Below are positions 1 to 8,210 of a stretch of 19,997 nucleotides of DNA, piece by piece. Position 1 is the stretch's first letter; each line of letters begins with the position of its first letter. The notes beneath the pieces were generated by a model. It saw nothing but the letters and a program-made list of their open reading frames with translations. It did no database searches and was not told where the DNA came from. Origin of the DNA: Crocinitomicaceae bacterium (lineage in GTDB: Bacteria; Bacteroidota; Bacteroidia; Flavobacteriales_D; Crocinitomicaceae); assembly GCA_013215515.1 (NCBI GenBank), contig JABSPC010000014.1:1-19997 (forward strand), in the 5' to 3' direction. The translations under genes and the position numbers were made by a program.

Positions 1-222
1 AAACTCATCGGTACTGGGTTCATAAATGAGTGTTCCACTCATCATATCGTGACCACGAGGTTCAAACATTAATCCTTTACGAATCCAATCAAACTCCTCT
101 AAGAAATGCTGACGTTTTTCGCTCATGTTTGCCCCTTTCAATTCAGGGCCTCCCTCAGCGATTACCCGAACGGGGTTTCCACAAGTGTGTGCGTCGATAC
201 ATTTAAATTCTGATCTAGCCAT
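1..222 (-). CDS. 4-hydroxyproline epimerase (proline racemase family), N-terminal part
   Basis: The first 74 residues of a proline-racemase-family enzyme; the rest lies beyond the left window edge. The opening carries the family motif IDAHTCGNPVRV (residues 9-20), then EGGPELKG and EPRGHDMMSG. This form resembles hydroxyproline 2-epimerases (trans-4-hydroxy-L-proline to cis-4-hydroxy-D-proline) more than proline racemase itself, where the corresponding motif usually reads DSHTMGEPT. The two catalytic cysteines lie further on and cannot be checked. The ATG at 222-220 overlaps the last 8 bases of the upstream aldehyde dehydrogenase gene (ATGGCTAG), suggesting translational coupling in one operon. 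A trans-3-hydroxyproline dehydratase is a possible alternative, but the deaminase and semialdehyde dehydrogenase neighbours fit the 4-hydroxyproline route. Confidence 0.88.
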   Translation of the reverse strand, partial: MARSEFKCIDAHTCGNPVRVIAEGGPELKGANMSEKRQHFLEEFDWIRKGLMFEPRGHDMMSGTLIYEPSTDEF

Positions 223-1741
223 TTTTCAATTCGCTTGGAAGTAATTCATTTGGAAAGCTCTGATACGAGATTAATCGAACCCATCTTTTCACAGAATCCG
301 TTCCGACAGCTGTGTATCGAGAGTCAGTTGAAGCAGGATAAGGGCCGCCATGATTCATTGATGGACTTACCTCAACTCCAGTAGGAACACCATTGAAAAT
401 AATCCGCCCTACTCGTTGTTGAAGTTCATCAACTATTTCTGTTAATGAAGCAATATCTGAATCTTCAGCGAGAATTGTTCCGGTCAATTGACCATCTAAT
501 CCTTCTATAATTTCAAGTAATTGTGCCTCATTTTCACATTTTGCAATGATTGAAAATGGCCCGAATACTTCTTTATGCAAATTTGGATTGGCCAAAAATC
601 GAGTTCCGTCAACAACAGCTACAGCTTGATCCGCGAAATTGTTTTCAGTGTCTAAAGTTGCAGTTAAAACCTGGACTCCATCTTGAGAAGTCACTTCTGA
701 TTTTATGTTTGAATACGCTGCTTTAATATTTGGATGCAACATGCACATTGGATCAATTTCAACAATCTTATTGGCCAAATGAGATGCGAAAGAATCAAGT
801 TCAGGGCTGGCAATTCCAAGGATTAAACCGGGGTTTGTACAAAACTGGCCCGTTCCCAAAGTGATAGATCCTGCATACGTTTCTGCCCATTGGGTTCCTT
901 TTGCTTCAAGCGATCTTTGGGTAATTACTACTGGATTAATACTTCCCATTTCTGCAAACATTGGAATCGGTTCTGGTCGAGCGTTTGCGATATCATAGAG
1001 TGCTCTTCCGGCTTTTATACTTCCTGTAAATCCGACAGCTTTTACTCTAGGATGCTTCACTAATCGCACACCAACTTCGATCCCTTTGCTGTTCAAATTT
1101 GAGAAAACACCATTCGGCATGTTTGTCTTTTTAGCGGCTGCTATTATTGCAGATGCAACCAATTCTCCGGTTCCTGCATGCATAGGATGGCTTTTTACGA
1201 TTACAGGACATCCTGCTGCTAAAGCACTCGCTGTGTCGCCGCCCGCAGTTGAATACGCAAGAGGAAAATTACTGGACCCAAAAACGGCAACTGGACCCAA
1301 TGGAATCACTGATTTTCTTAAATCTTGCATTGGAATCGGCGTACGATCTGGAATTGCCTCATGACGAGAAGTAAGTTTCCAAGAATCTGTTTTCAGCATC
1401 TCTGCAAATGATCTCAATTGAAATAGGGTACGGCCTCTCTCGCCTTGTGCTCTACCTTCCGGTAATCCGGATTCTAGACAATACGTGCTAATTAATTCAT
1501 CTCCCAAAGCTTCAATTTCATCTGCTATTGCATTCAAATAATTGGCGCGATCACCTTGAGAAGTATTTCGATATGCTTTGAAAGCCTTCCAAGAGAGTTC
1601 TGCCGCTCTGTCGATTTCATCCGATGTCGCTTCAGTACACGACCACGAATTTTCAATGTTCAATTTTGGGTTAATTGTAGTGTAAACTACATTTCCATCA
1701 GCTGATAATTCATTCCCGATATAGTTCTTTCCTGTAATCAT
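215..1741 (-). CDS. Aldehyde dehydrogenase, probable alpha-ketoglutaric semialdehyde (2,5-dioxovalerate) dehydrogenase
   Basis: A 508-residue NAD(P)-dependent aldehyde dehydrogenase. Visible family features are GPVAVFGSSNFPLAYS (residues 149-164, with Asn158), the cofactor-site Lys183 in VIVKSHP, GFTGS (237-241), general-base Glu264 in FAEMGS, and nucleophile Cys301 in GTGQFCTNPG. The motif LPEGRAQGERGRT near residue 93 and the SHPMHAGTGE stretch are typical of the alpha-ketoglutaric semialdehyde dehydrogenase group, and the length fits. In this operon it would oxidise 2,5-dioxopentanoate to 2-oxoglutarate, the last step of hydroxyproline breakdown. It starts 3 bases after the deaminase stop codon and overlaps the epimerase start by 8 bases. 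The substrate is inferred from context; the same subfamily also serves sugar-acid (arabinose, glucarate) pathways. Confidence 0.9.
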   Translation of the reverse strand: MITGKNYIGNELSADGNVVYTTINPKLNIENSWSCTEATSDEIDRAAELSWKAFKAYRNTSQGDRANYLNAIADEIEALGDELISTYCLESGLPEGRAQGERGRTLFQLRSFAEMLKTDSWKLTSRHEAIPDRTPIPMQDLRKSVIPLGPVAVFGSSNFPLAYSTAGGDTASALAAGCPVIVKSHPMHAGTGELVASAIIAAAKKTNMPNGVFSNLNSKGIEVGVRLVKHPRVKAVGFTGSIKAGRALYDIANARPEPIPMFAEMGSINPVVITQRSLEAKGTQWAETYAGSITLGTGQFCTNPGLILGIASPELDSFASHLANKIVEIDPMCMLHPNIKAAYSNIKSEVTSQDGVQVLTATLDTENNFADQAVAVVDGTRFLANPNLHKEVFGPFSIIAKCENEAQLLEIIEGLDGQLTGTILAEDSDIASLTEIVDELQQRVGRIIFNGVPTGVEVSPSMNHGGPYPASTDSRYTAVGTDSVKRWVRLISYQSFPNELLPSELKNG

Positions 1742-1744
1742 ATT

Positions 1745-2671
1745 TTAAGCTTCTACTGCTGCGTTTTTATAATCTGGTAATTGAGGTCTAGTTGCTACTC
1801 CATGATTGATGATATTCAGAACATTCGTTCTTTCATCCCCAATTAAAGGAAGTCTTGGAGCACGAACATTTTCAGTTCCAATTCCAGTTGCTACCTCGGC
1901 CAATTTAATGTTTTGCACCAATTTAGTATTTATATCTAACTCTAGAAGTGGCAAGAACCAGCGATAAATTGCTAGTGCCTCGTCTGATCTTCCTGCCTTA
2001 GCCAATTCATAGATCGCGACAGTCTCTTTTGGAAATGCACAGACCAGTCCTGCCACCCATCCATCAGCACCCATGAATAAACTTTCAAGAGCAAGTGTGT
2101 CTACACCCGACAAGATTTTAATTCTATCTCCAAAACGATTCTTTAAACGTGTTAGGTTCGACAGGTCTCTCGTCGATTCTTTCACGGCTTGAATATTTGG
2201 ACATTCGATAAGCTCTTCGAACATGTCAATTGTTACTTCAATTCCATAATCAACGGGATTGTTGTAAACCATGATTGGTAGATCCGTGCTGTTTGCAACT
2301 GCCTTAAAATAAGTAATCGTTTCTCTATCGTCGGCTTTGTAACGCATTGGAGGAAGCATCATTAATCCACTTGCGCCGTCCTCTTTTCCTATTCGGGCCG
2401 CTTCAATGGCCGCCTTCGTAGTTTGCTCAGCAATATTGATAATTACTGGAACAGCTCCATTTACAATTCGAACTGCTTCGCGGACAAGTGTTCTTTTTTC
2501 AGAATCCAATAATGTACTCGCCTCCCCTAAAGTTCCACCTAGAATTATTCCGTGTACTCCAGCGTCCAGCTGGGCATTGATGTTCACTTCGAACATGTTC
2601 AGATCCAGTTCGTCTTGATCCGTAAATTTCGTTGTTACTGCTGGCATTACGCCACTCCAATTAATGTTCAT
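1745..2671 (-). CDS. Dihydrodipicolinate synthase family protein, probable 1-pyrroline-4-hydroxy-2-carboxylate deaminase
   Basis: A 308-residue class I aldolase-like (beta/alpha)8 barrel of the DapA/N-acetylneuraminate lyase family. The Schiff-base lysine is Lys164 in QAVKEST and the partner tyrosine is Tyr136 in MVYNNP. The usual GTTGE phosphate/carboxylate loop reads GGTLGE (45-50), a departure from true DapA. Next to a hydroxyproline epimerase and a ketoglutarate semialdehyde dehydrogenase, the best assignment is the deaminase that converts 1-pyrroline-4-hydroxy-2-carboxylate to alpha-ketoglutaric semialdehyde. It is the first gene of the operon, with a good -7 element (TACCTTTG) 25 bases before its ATG. 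A true DapA is less likely because of both the context and the altered loop. Confidence 0.87.
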   Translation of the reverse strand: MNINWSGVMPAVTTKFTDQDELDLNMFEVNINAQLDAGVHGIILGGTLGEASTLLDSEKRTLVREAVRIVNGAVPVIINIAEQTTKAAIEAARIGKEDGASGLMMLPPMRYKADDRETITYFKAVANSTDLPIMVYNNPVDYGIEVTIDMFEELIECPNIQAVKESTRDLSNLTRLKNRFGDRIKILSGVDTLALESLFMGADGWVAGLVCAFPKETVAIYELAKAGRSDEALAIYRWFLPLLELDINTKLVQNIKLAEVATGIGTENVRAPRLPLIGDERTNVLNIINHGVATRPQLPDYKNAAVEA

Positions 2672-2695
2672 AATTTTTAACTATTAAATCCGAAT

Positions 2696-2703
2696 CAAAG
2701 GTA
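2696..2703 (-). promoter_or_regulatory. Predicted -7 promoter element of the hydroxyproline operon
   Basis: The minus strand reads TACCTTTG, an exact match to the Bacteroidota -7 consensus TAnnTTTG, ending 25 bases before the ATG of the deaminase gene. No clear TTTG -33 box stands at the usual spacing, which would suit a promoter needing the divergent AraC activator. The same element at the same distance precedes the genes starting at 8705 and 11310. Confidence 0.55.
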
Positions 2704-2815
2704 GTGTGAATTCAAAGGGATGAATTTCCTCAATCTCGCCCATATTGATACTATATTACCTCCAATAATATATAAACATATACATACTGTAATAATATAC
2801 GTAATATTGTACTCC

Positions 2816-3691
2816 GTGAAAGTGTTACCGTTTAAAATACCGAAACCCGAAAACAATGTGCTGATCTATCAAGTAGATCAAGGCCAGCAGTTTTATGATA
2901 GACTTCATCAACATGAAGAGATCCAGATTTCCATTGTTCTTAATGGAGAAGGTGATTTGGTCGTTGGTGACACGATCAATCGATATGGTAAAAATGATAT
3001 CGTCGTTATTGGGTCTAATGTCCCGCACTTATTTCGCAGTGATATAAGTGCTAACGTGGAATCGCATATGCTCACTTTATTCTTTACAAAAGACTCGTTC
3101 GGCAAATTCTTTTTTGATTTGATTGAAATGCGTGAATTGGAGTCGATATTTAAACGAATCGATTCTGGTATTCAACTCGAAGATCACATCGATGAAATCA
3201 GAACCTTATTTCTTGGCCTTGAAAAGGAATCTCATTTGGAGCGGTTTATTACGTTCTTGAATATATTGAAGCACATTAGTAAGGCCGAAACGAAGTCGCT
3301 TTCATCGTTCATTTATTCGAAAATTTATTCCGACGACGAAGGCGAACGAATGAGTAACGTGATGAATCATGCTATTTCCAACTTCAATAAGGACATTACT
3401 TTGGATGAAGTTTCTGGTATAGCGAATATGACGCCAAATGCATTTTGTCGTTACTTCAAACAACGAACGAACAAGACGTTTTTCCAATTTTTACTTGAAG
3501 TGAGATTGGAACATGCTTGTCGATTACTAATAAAATCGAAAGACTTGAATGTCTCCCAAGTATCCTATGATTCCGGATTTAAGAACATTTCCAATTTCAA
3601 TCGAAAATTTAAAGAGTTTAAAGGCATTACGCCTACGTTGTATAGAAATGCTGAACGAACTCAGAAGTTCGATAGTTCGATAGTTCGATAG
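2816..3691 (+). CDS. AraC family transcriptional regulator of the hydroxyproline operon
   Basis: A cupin-plus-AraC regulator, 291 residues from the GTG chosen here. The N-terminal half has a cupin-like sensor (HQHEEIQIS near residue 31, NGEGDLVVGD, DIVVIGSNVPHLF near 61-73). The C-terminal 100 residues hold the two helix-turn-helix motifs, with ITLDEVSGIANMTPNAFCRYFK and VSQVSYDSGFKNISNFNRKFK as recognisable parts. An ATG in frame at 2720 would add 32 residues (MNFLNLAHIDT...) that look like translated promoter DNA. Starting VKVLPFKIPKPEN from GTG 2816 gives the opening I recall for related regulators. A near -7 element (TAATATTG, 2802-2809) sits only 6 bases before this GTG. The gene is divergent from the hydroxyproline operon and probably controls it. 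Its last codons and stop lie in the 8-bp tandem repeat, so the tail after TLYRNAE is probably not conserved. Confidence 0.88.
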   Translation: MKVLPFKIPKPENNVLIYQVDQGQQFYDRLHQHEEIQISIVLNGEGDLVVGDTINRYGKNDIVVIGSNVPHLFRSDISANVESHMLTLFFTKDSFGKFFFDLIEMRELESIFKRIDSGIQLEDHIDEIRTLFLGLEKESHLERFITFLNILKHISKAETKSLSSFIYSKIYSDDEGERMSNVMNHAISNFNKDITLDEVSGIANMTPNAFCRYFKQRTNKTFFQFLLEVRLEHACRLLIKSKDLNVSQVSYDSGFKNISNFNRKFKEFKGITPTLYRNAERTQKFDSSIVR

Positions 3692-3728
3692 TTCGATAGT
3701 TCGATAGTTCGATAGTTCGATAGTTCGA
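3666..3728 (+). repeat. 8-bp tandem repeat (AGTTCGAT), about 7.9 copies
   Basis: Seven exact copies of AGTTCGAT at 3666-3721 followed by AGTTCGA at 3722-3728. The araC stop codon (3689-3691) lies in the third copy, so part of the protein C-terminus is encoded by the repeat. Because 8 is not a multiple of 3, the repeat passes through all frames and meets TAG within 24 bases in each of them. Confidence 0.97.
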
Positions 3729-3881
3729 AGAATAAACAAATCCAATTACCAAAAATGTGACAGCGTTAAATTATTTAACCACAAAGGCGTAAAGACACTC
3801 TTTAAAGTGAGAATAATTGACACAATATTTTCGCTAAAGCTCAATCATAGAATCCGAAATTCTATTAGTTCGAAGTATAAA
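3722..3881 (+). repeat. 15-bp imperfect direct repeats bounding a non-coding segment
   Basis: AGTTCGAAGAATAAA (3722-3736) and AGTTCGAAGTATAAA (3867-3881) differ at one base and bound about 130 bp without a gene. The left copy continues the 8-bp tandem array. Inside is AACCACAAAGGCGTAAAGACAC (about 3778-3799 read in two parts), which resembles a CACAAAGGCGCAAAG-type sequence that recurs between genes in many Bacteroidota. There is also a weak 7-bp hairpin (ATAGAAT/ATTCTAT, 3847-3865). The rest of the araC-accC interval holds nothing else I can recognise apart from the terminator. Confidence 0.5.
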
Positions 3882-3918
3882 ATAATCGAGTCTAACAGAC
3901 TAGCGACCAAACGAACGC

Positions 3919-3958
3919 AAAAAAGGCCCGTTTCAAATTTGAAATGGGCCTTTTTTTT
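3919..3958. terminator. Bidirectional Rho-independent terminator between araC and accC
   Basis: Stem GGCCCGTTTC (3925-3934, followed by a short AT-rich loop) pairs with GAAATGGGCC (3941-3950), with a single G-U pair. Six A bases precede it and eight T bases follow it, so it can act in both directions. It ends the convergent araC transcript and the long fatty-acid operon, whose last stop codon is at 3979. Confidence 0.92.
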
Positions 3959-3978
3959 GCTTTGCAAATATTGATCTT

Positions 3979-5319
3979 CTAATATTCGAATGTTTCCATG
4001 AAGCTAGTAGTGAAAACTCCTTCATTGAATTTTTCGTCTTCCATTAATTTCTGGTGGAAAGGAATTGTTGTCTTAACTCCTTCGATAATATACTCTCCCA
4101 ATGCTCTTCTCATCTTCTTAATTGCTTCTTCTCTAGTTTGAGCAACAACGATAAGCTTAGCGATCATAGAGTCGTAATAAGGCGAAATTTCATATCCCGC
4201 ATACACGTGCGTATCAATTCTAATACCGTGTCCACCTGGTGCGTGATAACTTGTAATCGTTCCCGGTGAGGGTCTAAAGTTCGCACTTGGATCTTCAGCA
4301 TTGATACGACATTGAATCGCGTGCATTGTTGGGTAATGGTTCTCACCGGACATTCTCTCCCCGGCCGCCAACTTGATTTGTTCTTTAACCAAATCGTAAT
4401 TAATTACCTCCTCAGTAATTGTATGTTCAACTTGAATTCTAGTATTCATTTCCATGAAGTAGAATTCGCGGTGTTTGTCAACCAAGAACTCAACTGTTCC
4501 CACTCCTTCGTAGTTCACGGCTTTTGTTGCTAAAATTGCAGCAGCCCCCATTCTTTCTCTTAATTCATCTGTTATGAATGGAGAAGGAGTTTCTTCAACT
4601 AGCTTTTGGTGACGACGTTGGATAGAACAATCTCTTTCTGAAAGGTGACACGCATTTCCATATTGATCTCCAGCAACCTGAATTTCAATGTGTCTTGGAT
4701 CTTCAATGAATTTCTCCATGTACAATGCATTGTTCCCGAAAGCCGCAGCCGATTCAGCTCTAGTAGCATTCCATGCCGCATCCATATCTTTTTCTTTCCA
4801 AACAACACGCATCCCTTTACCTCCACCACCAGCGGTAGCTTTAAGAATAATAGGATACTTAACAACTTTGGCCGTTTTGATTGCATCTTTTAAATCTTTC
4901 AAAAGACCTTTAGATCCAGGAATACAAGGTACACCGGCTTTAAGCATTGTTGTTTTTGCGTTTGCTTTATCTCCCATTCCAGAAATTTGTTCAGGAGTAG
5001 CACCGATAAACTTGATGTTGTGCTCTTGACAAACTCTAGAGAATTTCTCGTTTTCAGACAAGAAACCATAACCTGGGTGAATAGCATCTGCATTTGTAAT
5101 CTCTGCAGCTGCGATAATATTTGGAATTGATAAGTATGACTCTGCACTTGCTGCAGGTCCGATACATACTGCTTCATCTGCGAAACGAACTGGTAAACTG
5201 TCTTTATCTGCAGTTGAATAAACCGCAACAGTTTTGATTCCCATTTCTTTACACGTACGAATAACACGTAACGCTATCTCTCCTCTGTTCGCAATTAAAA
5301 TCTTTTTGAACATGCTCAT
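3979..5319 (-). CDS. accC: Acetyl-CoA carboxylase biotin carboxylase subunit
   Basis: A 446-residue biotin carboxylase, the normal length. It carboxylates the biotin of AccB with bicarbonate and ATP in the first step of fatty acid synthesis. Visible are [19 protein letters not shown] at the N terminus, [10 protein letters not shown] (81-90), the glycine-rich ATP-grasp loop [10 protein letters not shown] (161-170), [13 protein letters not shown] (227-239) and [11 protein letters not shown] (289-299), which holds the metal-binding Glu290 and Asn292 and catalytic Arg294. The start could be this ATG or the one two codons later. It follows accB with a 73-bp gap holding only a weak 5-bp hairpin (5352-5366) and is the last gene of the operon. 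Confidence 0.97.
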   Translation of the reverse strand: MSMFKKILIANRGEIALRVIRTCKEMGIKTVAVYSTADKDSLPVRFADEAVCIGPAASAESYLSIPNIIAAAEITNADAIHPGYGFLSENEKFSRVCQEHNIKFIGATPEQISGMGDKANAKTTMLKAGVPCIPGSKGLLKDLKDAIKTAKVVKYPIILKATAGGGGKGMRVVWKEKDMDAAWNATRAESAAAFGNNALYMEKFIEDPRHIEIQVAGDQYGNACHLSERDCSIQRRHQKLVEETPSPFITDELRERMGAAAILATKAVNYEGVGTVEFLVDKHREFYFMEMNTRIQVEHTITEEVINYDLVKEQIKLAAGERMSGENHYPTMHAIQCRINAEDPSANFRPSPGTITSYHAPGGHGIRIDTHVYAGYEISPYYDSMIAKLIVVAQTREEAIKKMRRALGEYIIEGVKTTIPFHQKLMEDEKFNEGVFTTSFMETFEY

Positions 5320-5392
5320 AGCAATCTATTTATGTGAATGGTGAACGAACCACTTCCAACAGAAGTAAGTTTGCTCTACCGACAAAGTCTAA

Positions 5393-5863
5393 TTATGATG
5401 GATCTACTAAGAATAACGGTTGATCGTACTCAACTGGTGTTGCATCGTCAACTAAAACTTTAATGATCTTACCTGAAACTTCCGCTTCAATTTCATTAAA
5501 TAATTTCATTGCTTCGATGATACATACTGTATTTCCTTTTCCAATAGTATCTCCAACGTTCACGAAAGCGTCTTTGTCTGGACCAGCCGATCTGTAGAAA
5601 GTACCAATCATTGGCGACTTAACAGTAATATAGTTTAATTCAACCTCCGCAGGCGTCTCCGGTACAACAGATGCTGGAGCAGCAGTAGGCAAAGCCGCTA
5701 CTGATGCAGCAGCTATCGGTGTCGCAGCTTGAACAATAATCTGTTCTTTTGGCTCCGAATGTGACTTTATGACAATTTTAAAATCTTTTTGTTCGATCTC
5801 AACTTCGTTTACTCCTGATTTAGCAACAAATTTGATTAAATCTTGTATCTCTTTAATATTCAT
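5393..5863 (-). CDS. accB: Acetyl-CoA carboxylase biotin carboxyl carrier protein
   Basis: Biotin carboxyl carrier protein of 156 residues. It has the usual N-terminal helix ([20 protein letters not shown]), an Ala/Pro-rich linker (about 45-75) and a C-terminal biotinyl domain. The biotinylated lysine is in [14 protein letters not shown], Lys120 from this start. An in-frame TTG three codons upstream (5872) would also be open, but the ATG at 5863-5861 gives the opening seen in homologues and is preferred. AccB is the substrate of AccC downstream and of the biotin ligase. It sits 36 bp after fabH in the operon. No residue expected of the family is missing. Confidence 0.96.
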   Translation of the reverse strand: MNIKEIQDLIKFVAKSGVNEVEIEQKDFKIVIKSHSEPKEQIIVQAATPIAAASVAALPTAAPASVVPETPAEVELNYITVKSPMIGTFYRSAGPDKDAFVNVGDTIGKGNTVCIIEAMKLFNEIEAEVSGKIIKVLVDDATPVEYDQPLFLVDPS

Positions 5864-5899
5864 TTCCTTCAAGTATTTATGCGATAAAAATAGTATTTA

Positions 5900-6886
5900 T
5901 TAAGAATTATAAGCCCATTTTAGATAAACAGCTCCCCAAGTAAATCCACCCCCGAAGGCAGATAAAATTAGATTGTCTCCTTTTTTCAATTGTTTCTCAT
6001 AGTCCCACAAACATAAAGGCAATGTTCCAGCCGTTGTGTTTCCGTACTTCTGAATGTTGATCATTACCTTTTCTTTAGGAAGACCCATTCTATTTGCAGT
6101 AGCGTCAATTATTCTAAGATTGGCTTGATGCGGCACTAACCAATCAATGTCATCACTTGTAAGATTGTTATTTTTCATTATTTCAGCAGAAACATCAGCC
6201 ATGTTCGTAACAGCGAATTTAAACACTTGTTTTCCTTCTTGCTTTACGTAGTGCATTCTTTTCTCAACTGTTTCAATTGATGCAGGTGCCACTGACCCTC
6301 CACCTGGTTGGAACAAGAAGTTTCTTCCAGCTCCATCACTCTTCAATATAAAATCTTGTATTCCAAGCCCTTCGTTGTTTGGTTCCAGCAAAACCGCTCC
6401 ACAACCATCACCAAAGATTACACATGTTGTTCTGTCTTCGTAATCTACAATTGCTGACATCTTATCGACACCAACAACAATAACCTTTTTATATTTTCCA
6501 GTCTCGATAAATTGTGACCCAGTTGACAATCCGTAGATGAATCCAGAACATGCCGCATTCAAATCAAATCCCCAAGCATTTTTCATTCCCACTTTATCAC
6601 ACAAAACATTCGCCGTGCTTGGGAAAGGATAATCTGCTGTTACTGTTGCCAAAATCACCAAGTCAATTTCGTCTACTGACGTATTGGTTTTTTTCAAAAG
6701 ACCATTAACAGCTTCGACTGCCATATCAGAAGAAGCACCATCTTTCAAGATTCTTCTTTCCTTTACACCTGTTCGCGAAGTGATCCACTCATCATTAGTA
6801 TCAACGATTTTGGCCATATCATCATTTGTAACAATATTGTCTGGCAAATACCCTTGAACTCCTGTAATCGCTGCTGTCGTCTTCAT
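5900..6886 (-). CDS. fabH: Beta-ketoacyl-ACP synthase III
   Basis: A 328-residue KAS III that condenses an acyl-CoA primer with malonyl-ACP to start fatty acid synthesis. The full triad is visible: Cys113 in LNAACSGFIYGL, His253 in VPHQANLRII and Asn283 in YGNTTAGT. Also present are TNDEWITSRTGVKERR (30-45), typical of the CoA-binding end, and FGDGCGAVLLE (158-168). Its start lies 3 bases after the plsX stop, so the two are almost certainly translated from one message. In Bacteroidota this gene often favours branched primers, but substrate choice cannot be read from the sequence here. Confidence 0.97.
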   Translation of the reverse strand: MKTTAAITGVQGYLPDNIVTNDDMAKIVDTNDEWITSRTGVKERRILKDGASSDMAVEAVNGLLKKTNTSVDEIDLVILATVTADYPFPSTANVLCDKVGMKNAWGFDLNAACSGFIYGLSTGSQFIETGKYKKVIVVGVDKMSAIVDYEDRTTCVIFGDGCGAVLLEPNNEGLGIQDFILKSDGAGRNFLFQPGGGSVAPASIETVEKRMHYVKQEGKQVFKFAVTNMADVSAEIMKNNNLTSDDIDWLVPHQANLRIIDATANRMGLPKEKVMINIQKYGNTTAGTLPLCLWDYEKQLKKGDNLILSAFGGGFTWGAVYLKWAYNS

Positions 6887-6889
6887 ATT

Positions 6890-7828
6890 CTAATTAAATG
6901 CTTCATTTATTTTTGCTGCCAAACCTGAGTTTGCAACTTCGTATGAGTGCAATATCATGTTTTTTACTGCAATATCGTTAGAGATGCCGTGACCAATGAT
7001 CACATTTCCTTTAACGCCAAGAATCGGAGTTCCACCATAATTTTCATAATTGAAGCGATCCAAAAACTCATCTTCGACCTTTCGTTTCTTCAACATGGCG
7101 TACATTCCTTCTGCTTGTTTAAGTACAATATTTCCTGTAAACCCGTCACAAACCACAACATCCGCTACACCTGTAAATAAATCACGTCCTTCAATATTCC
7201 CAATAAAGTTAATATTATCAGAACCTACCAATAATTTATGTGCAGTTTGTGTTAAAAGGTTTCCCTTTGATTCCTCTTCACCAATGTTTAACAAGGCAAC
7301 TTTAGGATTTTCAACACCGAAAACGTTTTTTGAATATAATGCGCCGAGAACAGCAAATTGTTGTAGAACATCTGGCTTACAATCTGCATTAGAACCTACA
7401 TCCAAAATAATGGATTTAGATCCGTCAATAGCAGGAAGCGTTGATGTAATACACGGTCGAATAACCCCTGGAACTGTATTTATTTTAAACATGGCTCCAA
7501 CGAGCATAGCTCCTGTATTACCAGTACTGGCAAAGGCCTGAACCTCTCCTTTTGCCAATAAATCAAAACCTACAGCGATAGAGCTGTTGGGCTTTTGTGG
7601 AATAGCCCGCGTTGGATGGTCATGCATTGTGATTACATCCGGTGCGTGCACTACTTCAAAATTTGAGGCATCCTCATTAAATGAAGAAAGACCACTCAGA
7701 ATAAGATTCTGGTCGCCAATCAGGACAATTTTCACGTCCGCTGAAAGTTCTTTTCGCGCTAAAATCGCACCTGCAATATTTACGTCAGGAGCAAAATCAC
7801 CACCAAGGACATCTATACCTATCTTCAT
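6890..7828 (-). CDS. plsX: Phosphate acyltransferase PlsX
   Basis: A 312-residue PlsX, which makes acyl-phosphate from acyl-ACP for phospholipid synthesis at the inner membrane. Recognisable parts are GIDVLGGDFAPDVNI (4-18; the more common form is DAMGGDFAP), HDHPTRAIPQKPNSSI (69-84), AFASTGNTGAML (99-109), NIGEEESKGN (181-190) and VCDGFTGNIVLKQAEG (226-241). It is shorter than the E. coli enzyme but matches the short form I associate with Bacteroidota. It begins 22 bp after rpmF and ends 3 bp before fabH, within the standard lipid operon. Confidence 0.96.
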   Translation of the reverse strand: MKIGIDVLGGDFAPDVNIAGAILARKELSADVKIVLIGDQNLILSGLSSFNEDASNFEVVHAPDVITMHDHPTRAIPQKPNSSIAVGFDLLAKGEVQAFASTGNTGAMLVGAMFKINTVPGVIRPCITSTLPAIDGSKSIILDVGSNADCKPDVLQQFAVLGALYSKNVFGVENPKVALLNIGEEESKGNLLTQTAHKLLVGSDNINFIGNIEGRDLFTGVADVVVCDGFTGNIVLKQAEGMYAMLKKRKVEDEFLDRFNYENYGGTPILGVKGNVIIGHGISNDIAVKNMILHSYEVANSGLAAKINEAFN

Positions 7829-7850
7829 AAAGAAGAACTAATGTACAGAA

Positions 7851-8042
7851 TTAAATTGCAACTTCTTTCTCCGCTACTACTTTTCCTTTGTAGTACAACT
7901 TCCCTTCATGCCAGTGAGCATGGTGGTACAAATGTGGTTGTCCAGTTGTTGGACATGTTGCGATGTTTTTCGCCTCCGCCTTAACGTGAGTTCTTCTCTT
8001 GTCACGTCTCGTTTTGGAGATCTTTCGTTTTGGGTGCGCCAT
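7851..8042 (-). CDS. rpmF: 50S ribosomal protein L32
   Basis: A 63-residue L32 with the family opening [19 protein letters not shown] followed by [15 protein letters not shown] and a short C-terminal tail. Only one cysteine (Cys30) is present, so the four-cysteine zinc ribbon of some L32 proteins is absent; this is normal for the form found in this phylum. Its place between DUF177 and plsX is a widely conserved bacterial arrangement that ties ribosome and membrane-lipid gene expression together. Confidence 0.97.
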   Translation of the reverse strand: MAHPKRKISKTRRDKRRTHVKAEAKNIATCPTTGQPHLYHHAHWHEGKLYYKGKVVAEKEVAI

Positions 8043-8066
8043 TTTACTTTATTTAAAATCTTAATA

Positions 8067-8210
8067 TTATTTTTTTAATCCTTTCAATGAGTTCCAGCGT
8101 GGATCGATGTAACCATCATCACCATTTTGGTTTTCATTGTCTTCTTGATCGGTATCTTCAGGCTCTTCAAACGTTTCTGTTTGGTCATCTGCAGATTCCC
8201 CATCAAACGC
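8067..8210 (-). pseudogene. Severed C-terminal segment of the DUF177 gene
   Basis: Directly after the TAA at 8213-8211, and in the same frame, come 47 sense codons and a second TAA at 8069-8067. They encode an acidic linker (GESADDQTETFEEPEDTDQE) and then YIDPRWNSLKGLKK. The D-P-R-W-x-x-L-x-x-L ending is the conserved C-terminal signature of DUF177 proteins. With one sense codon in place of the TAA the gene would span 8067-8705 and encode 212 residues, ending 24 bp before rpmF, in keeping with the tight spacing of the rest of the operon. Confidence 0.85.

Noticed and set aside
3666..3728. Repeat array as a possible CRISPR
   Set aside because: The units are 8 bp, head-to-tail and without spacers, so it is a simple tandem repeat.
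3847..3901. Two weak hairpins (ATAGAAT/ATTCTAT and AGTCT/AGACT) as regulatory RNA
   Set aside because: Short, AT-rich or 5-bp stems without conserved context; likely chance in low-GC DNA.
5352..5366. Hairpin ACTTC/GAAGT in the accB-accC gap as an attenuator
   Set aside because: Only five base pairs with no U-tract; accB and accC are expected to be co-transcribed, so a terminator here is not supported.
7050..7541. Plus-strand open frame of 163 codons inside plsX
   Set aside because: It is the antisense shadow of a fully conserved plsX and has no recognisable motif or promoter. The same reasoning removes the plus-strand frames inside accC, pdxA and the aldehyde dehydrogenase.
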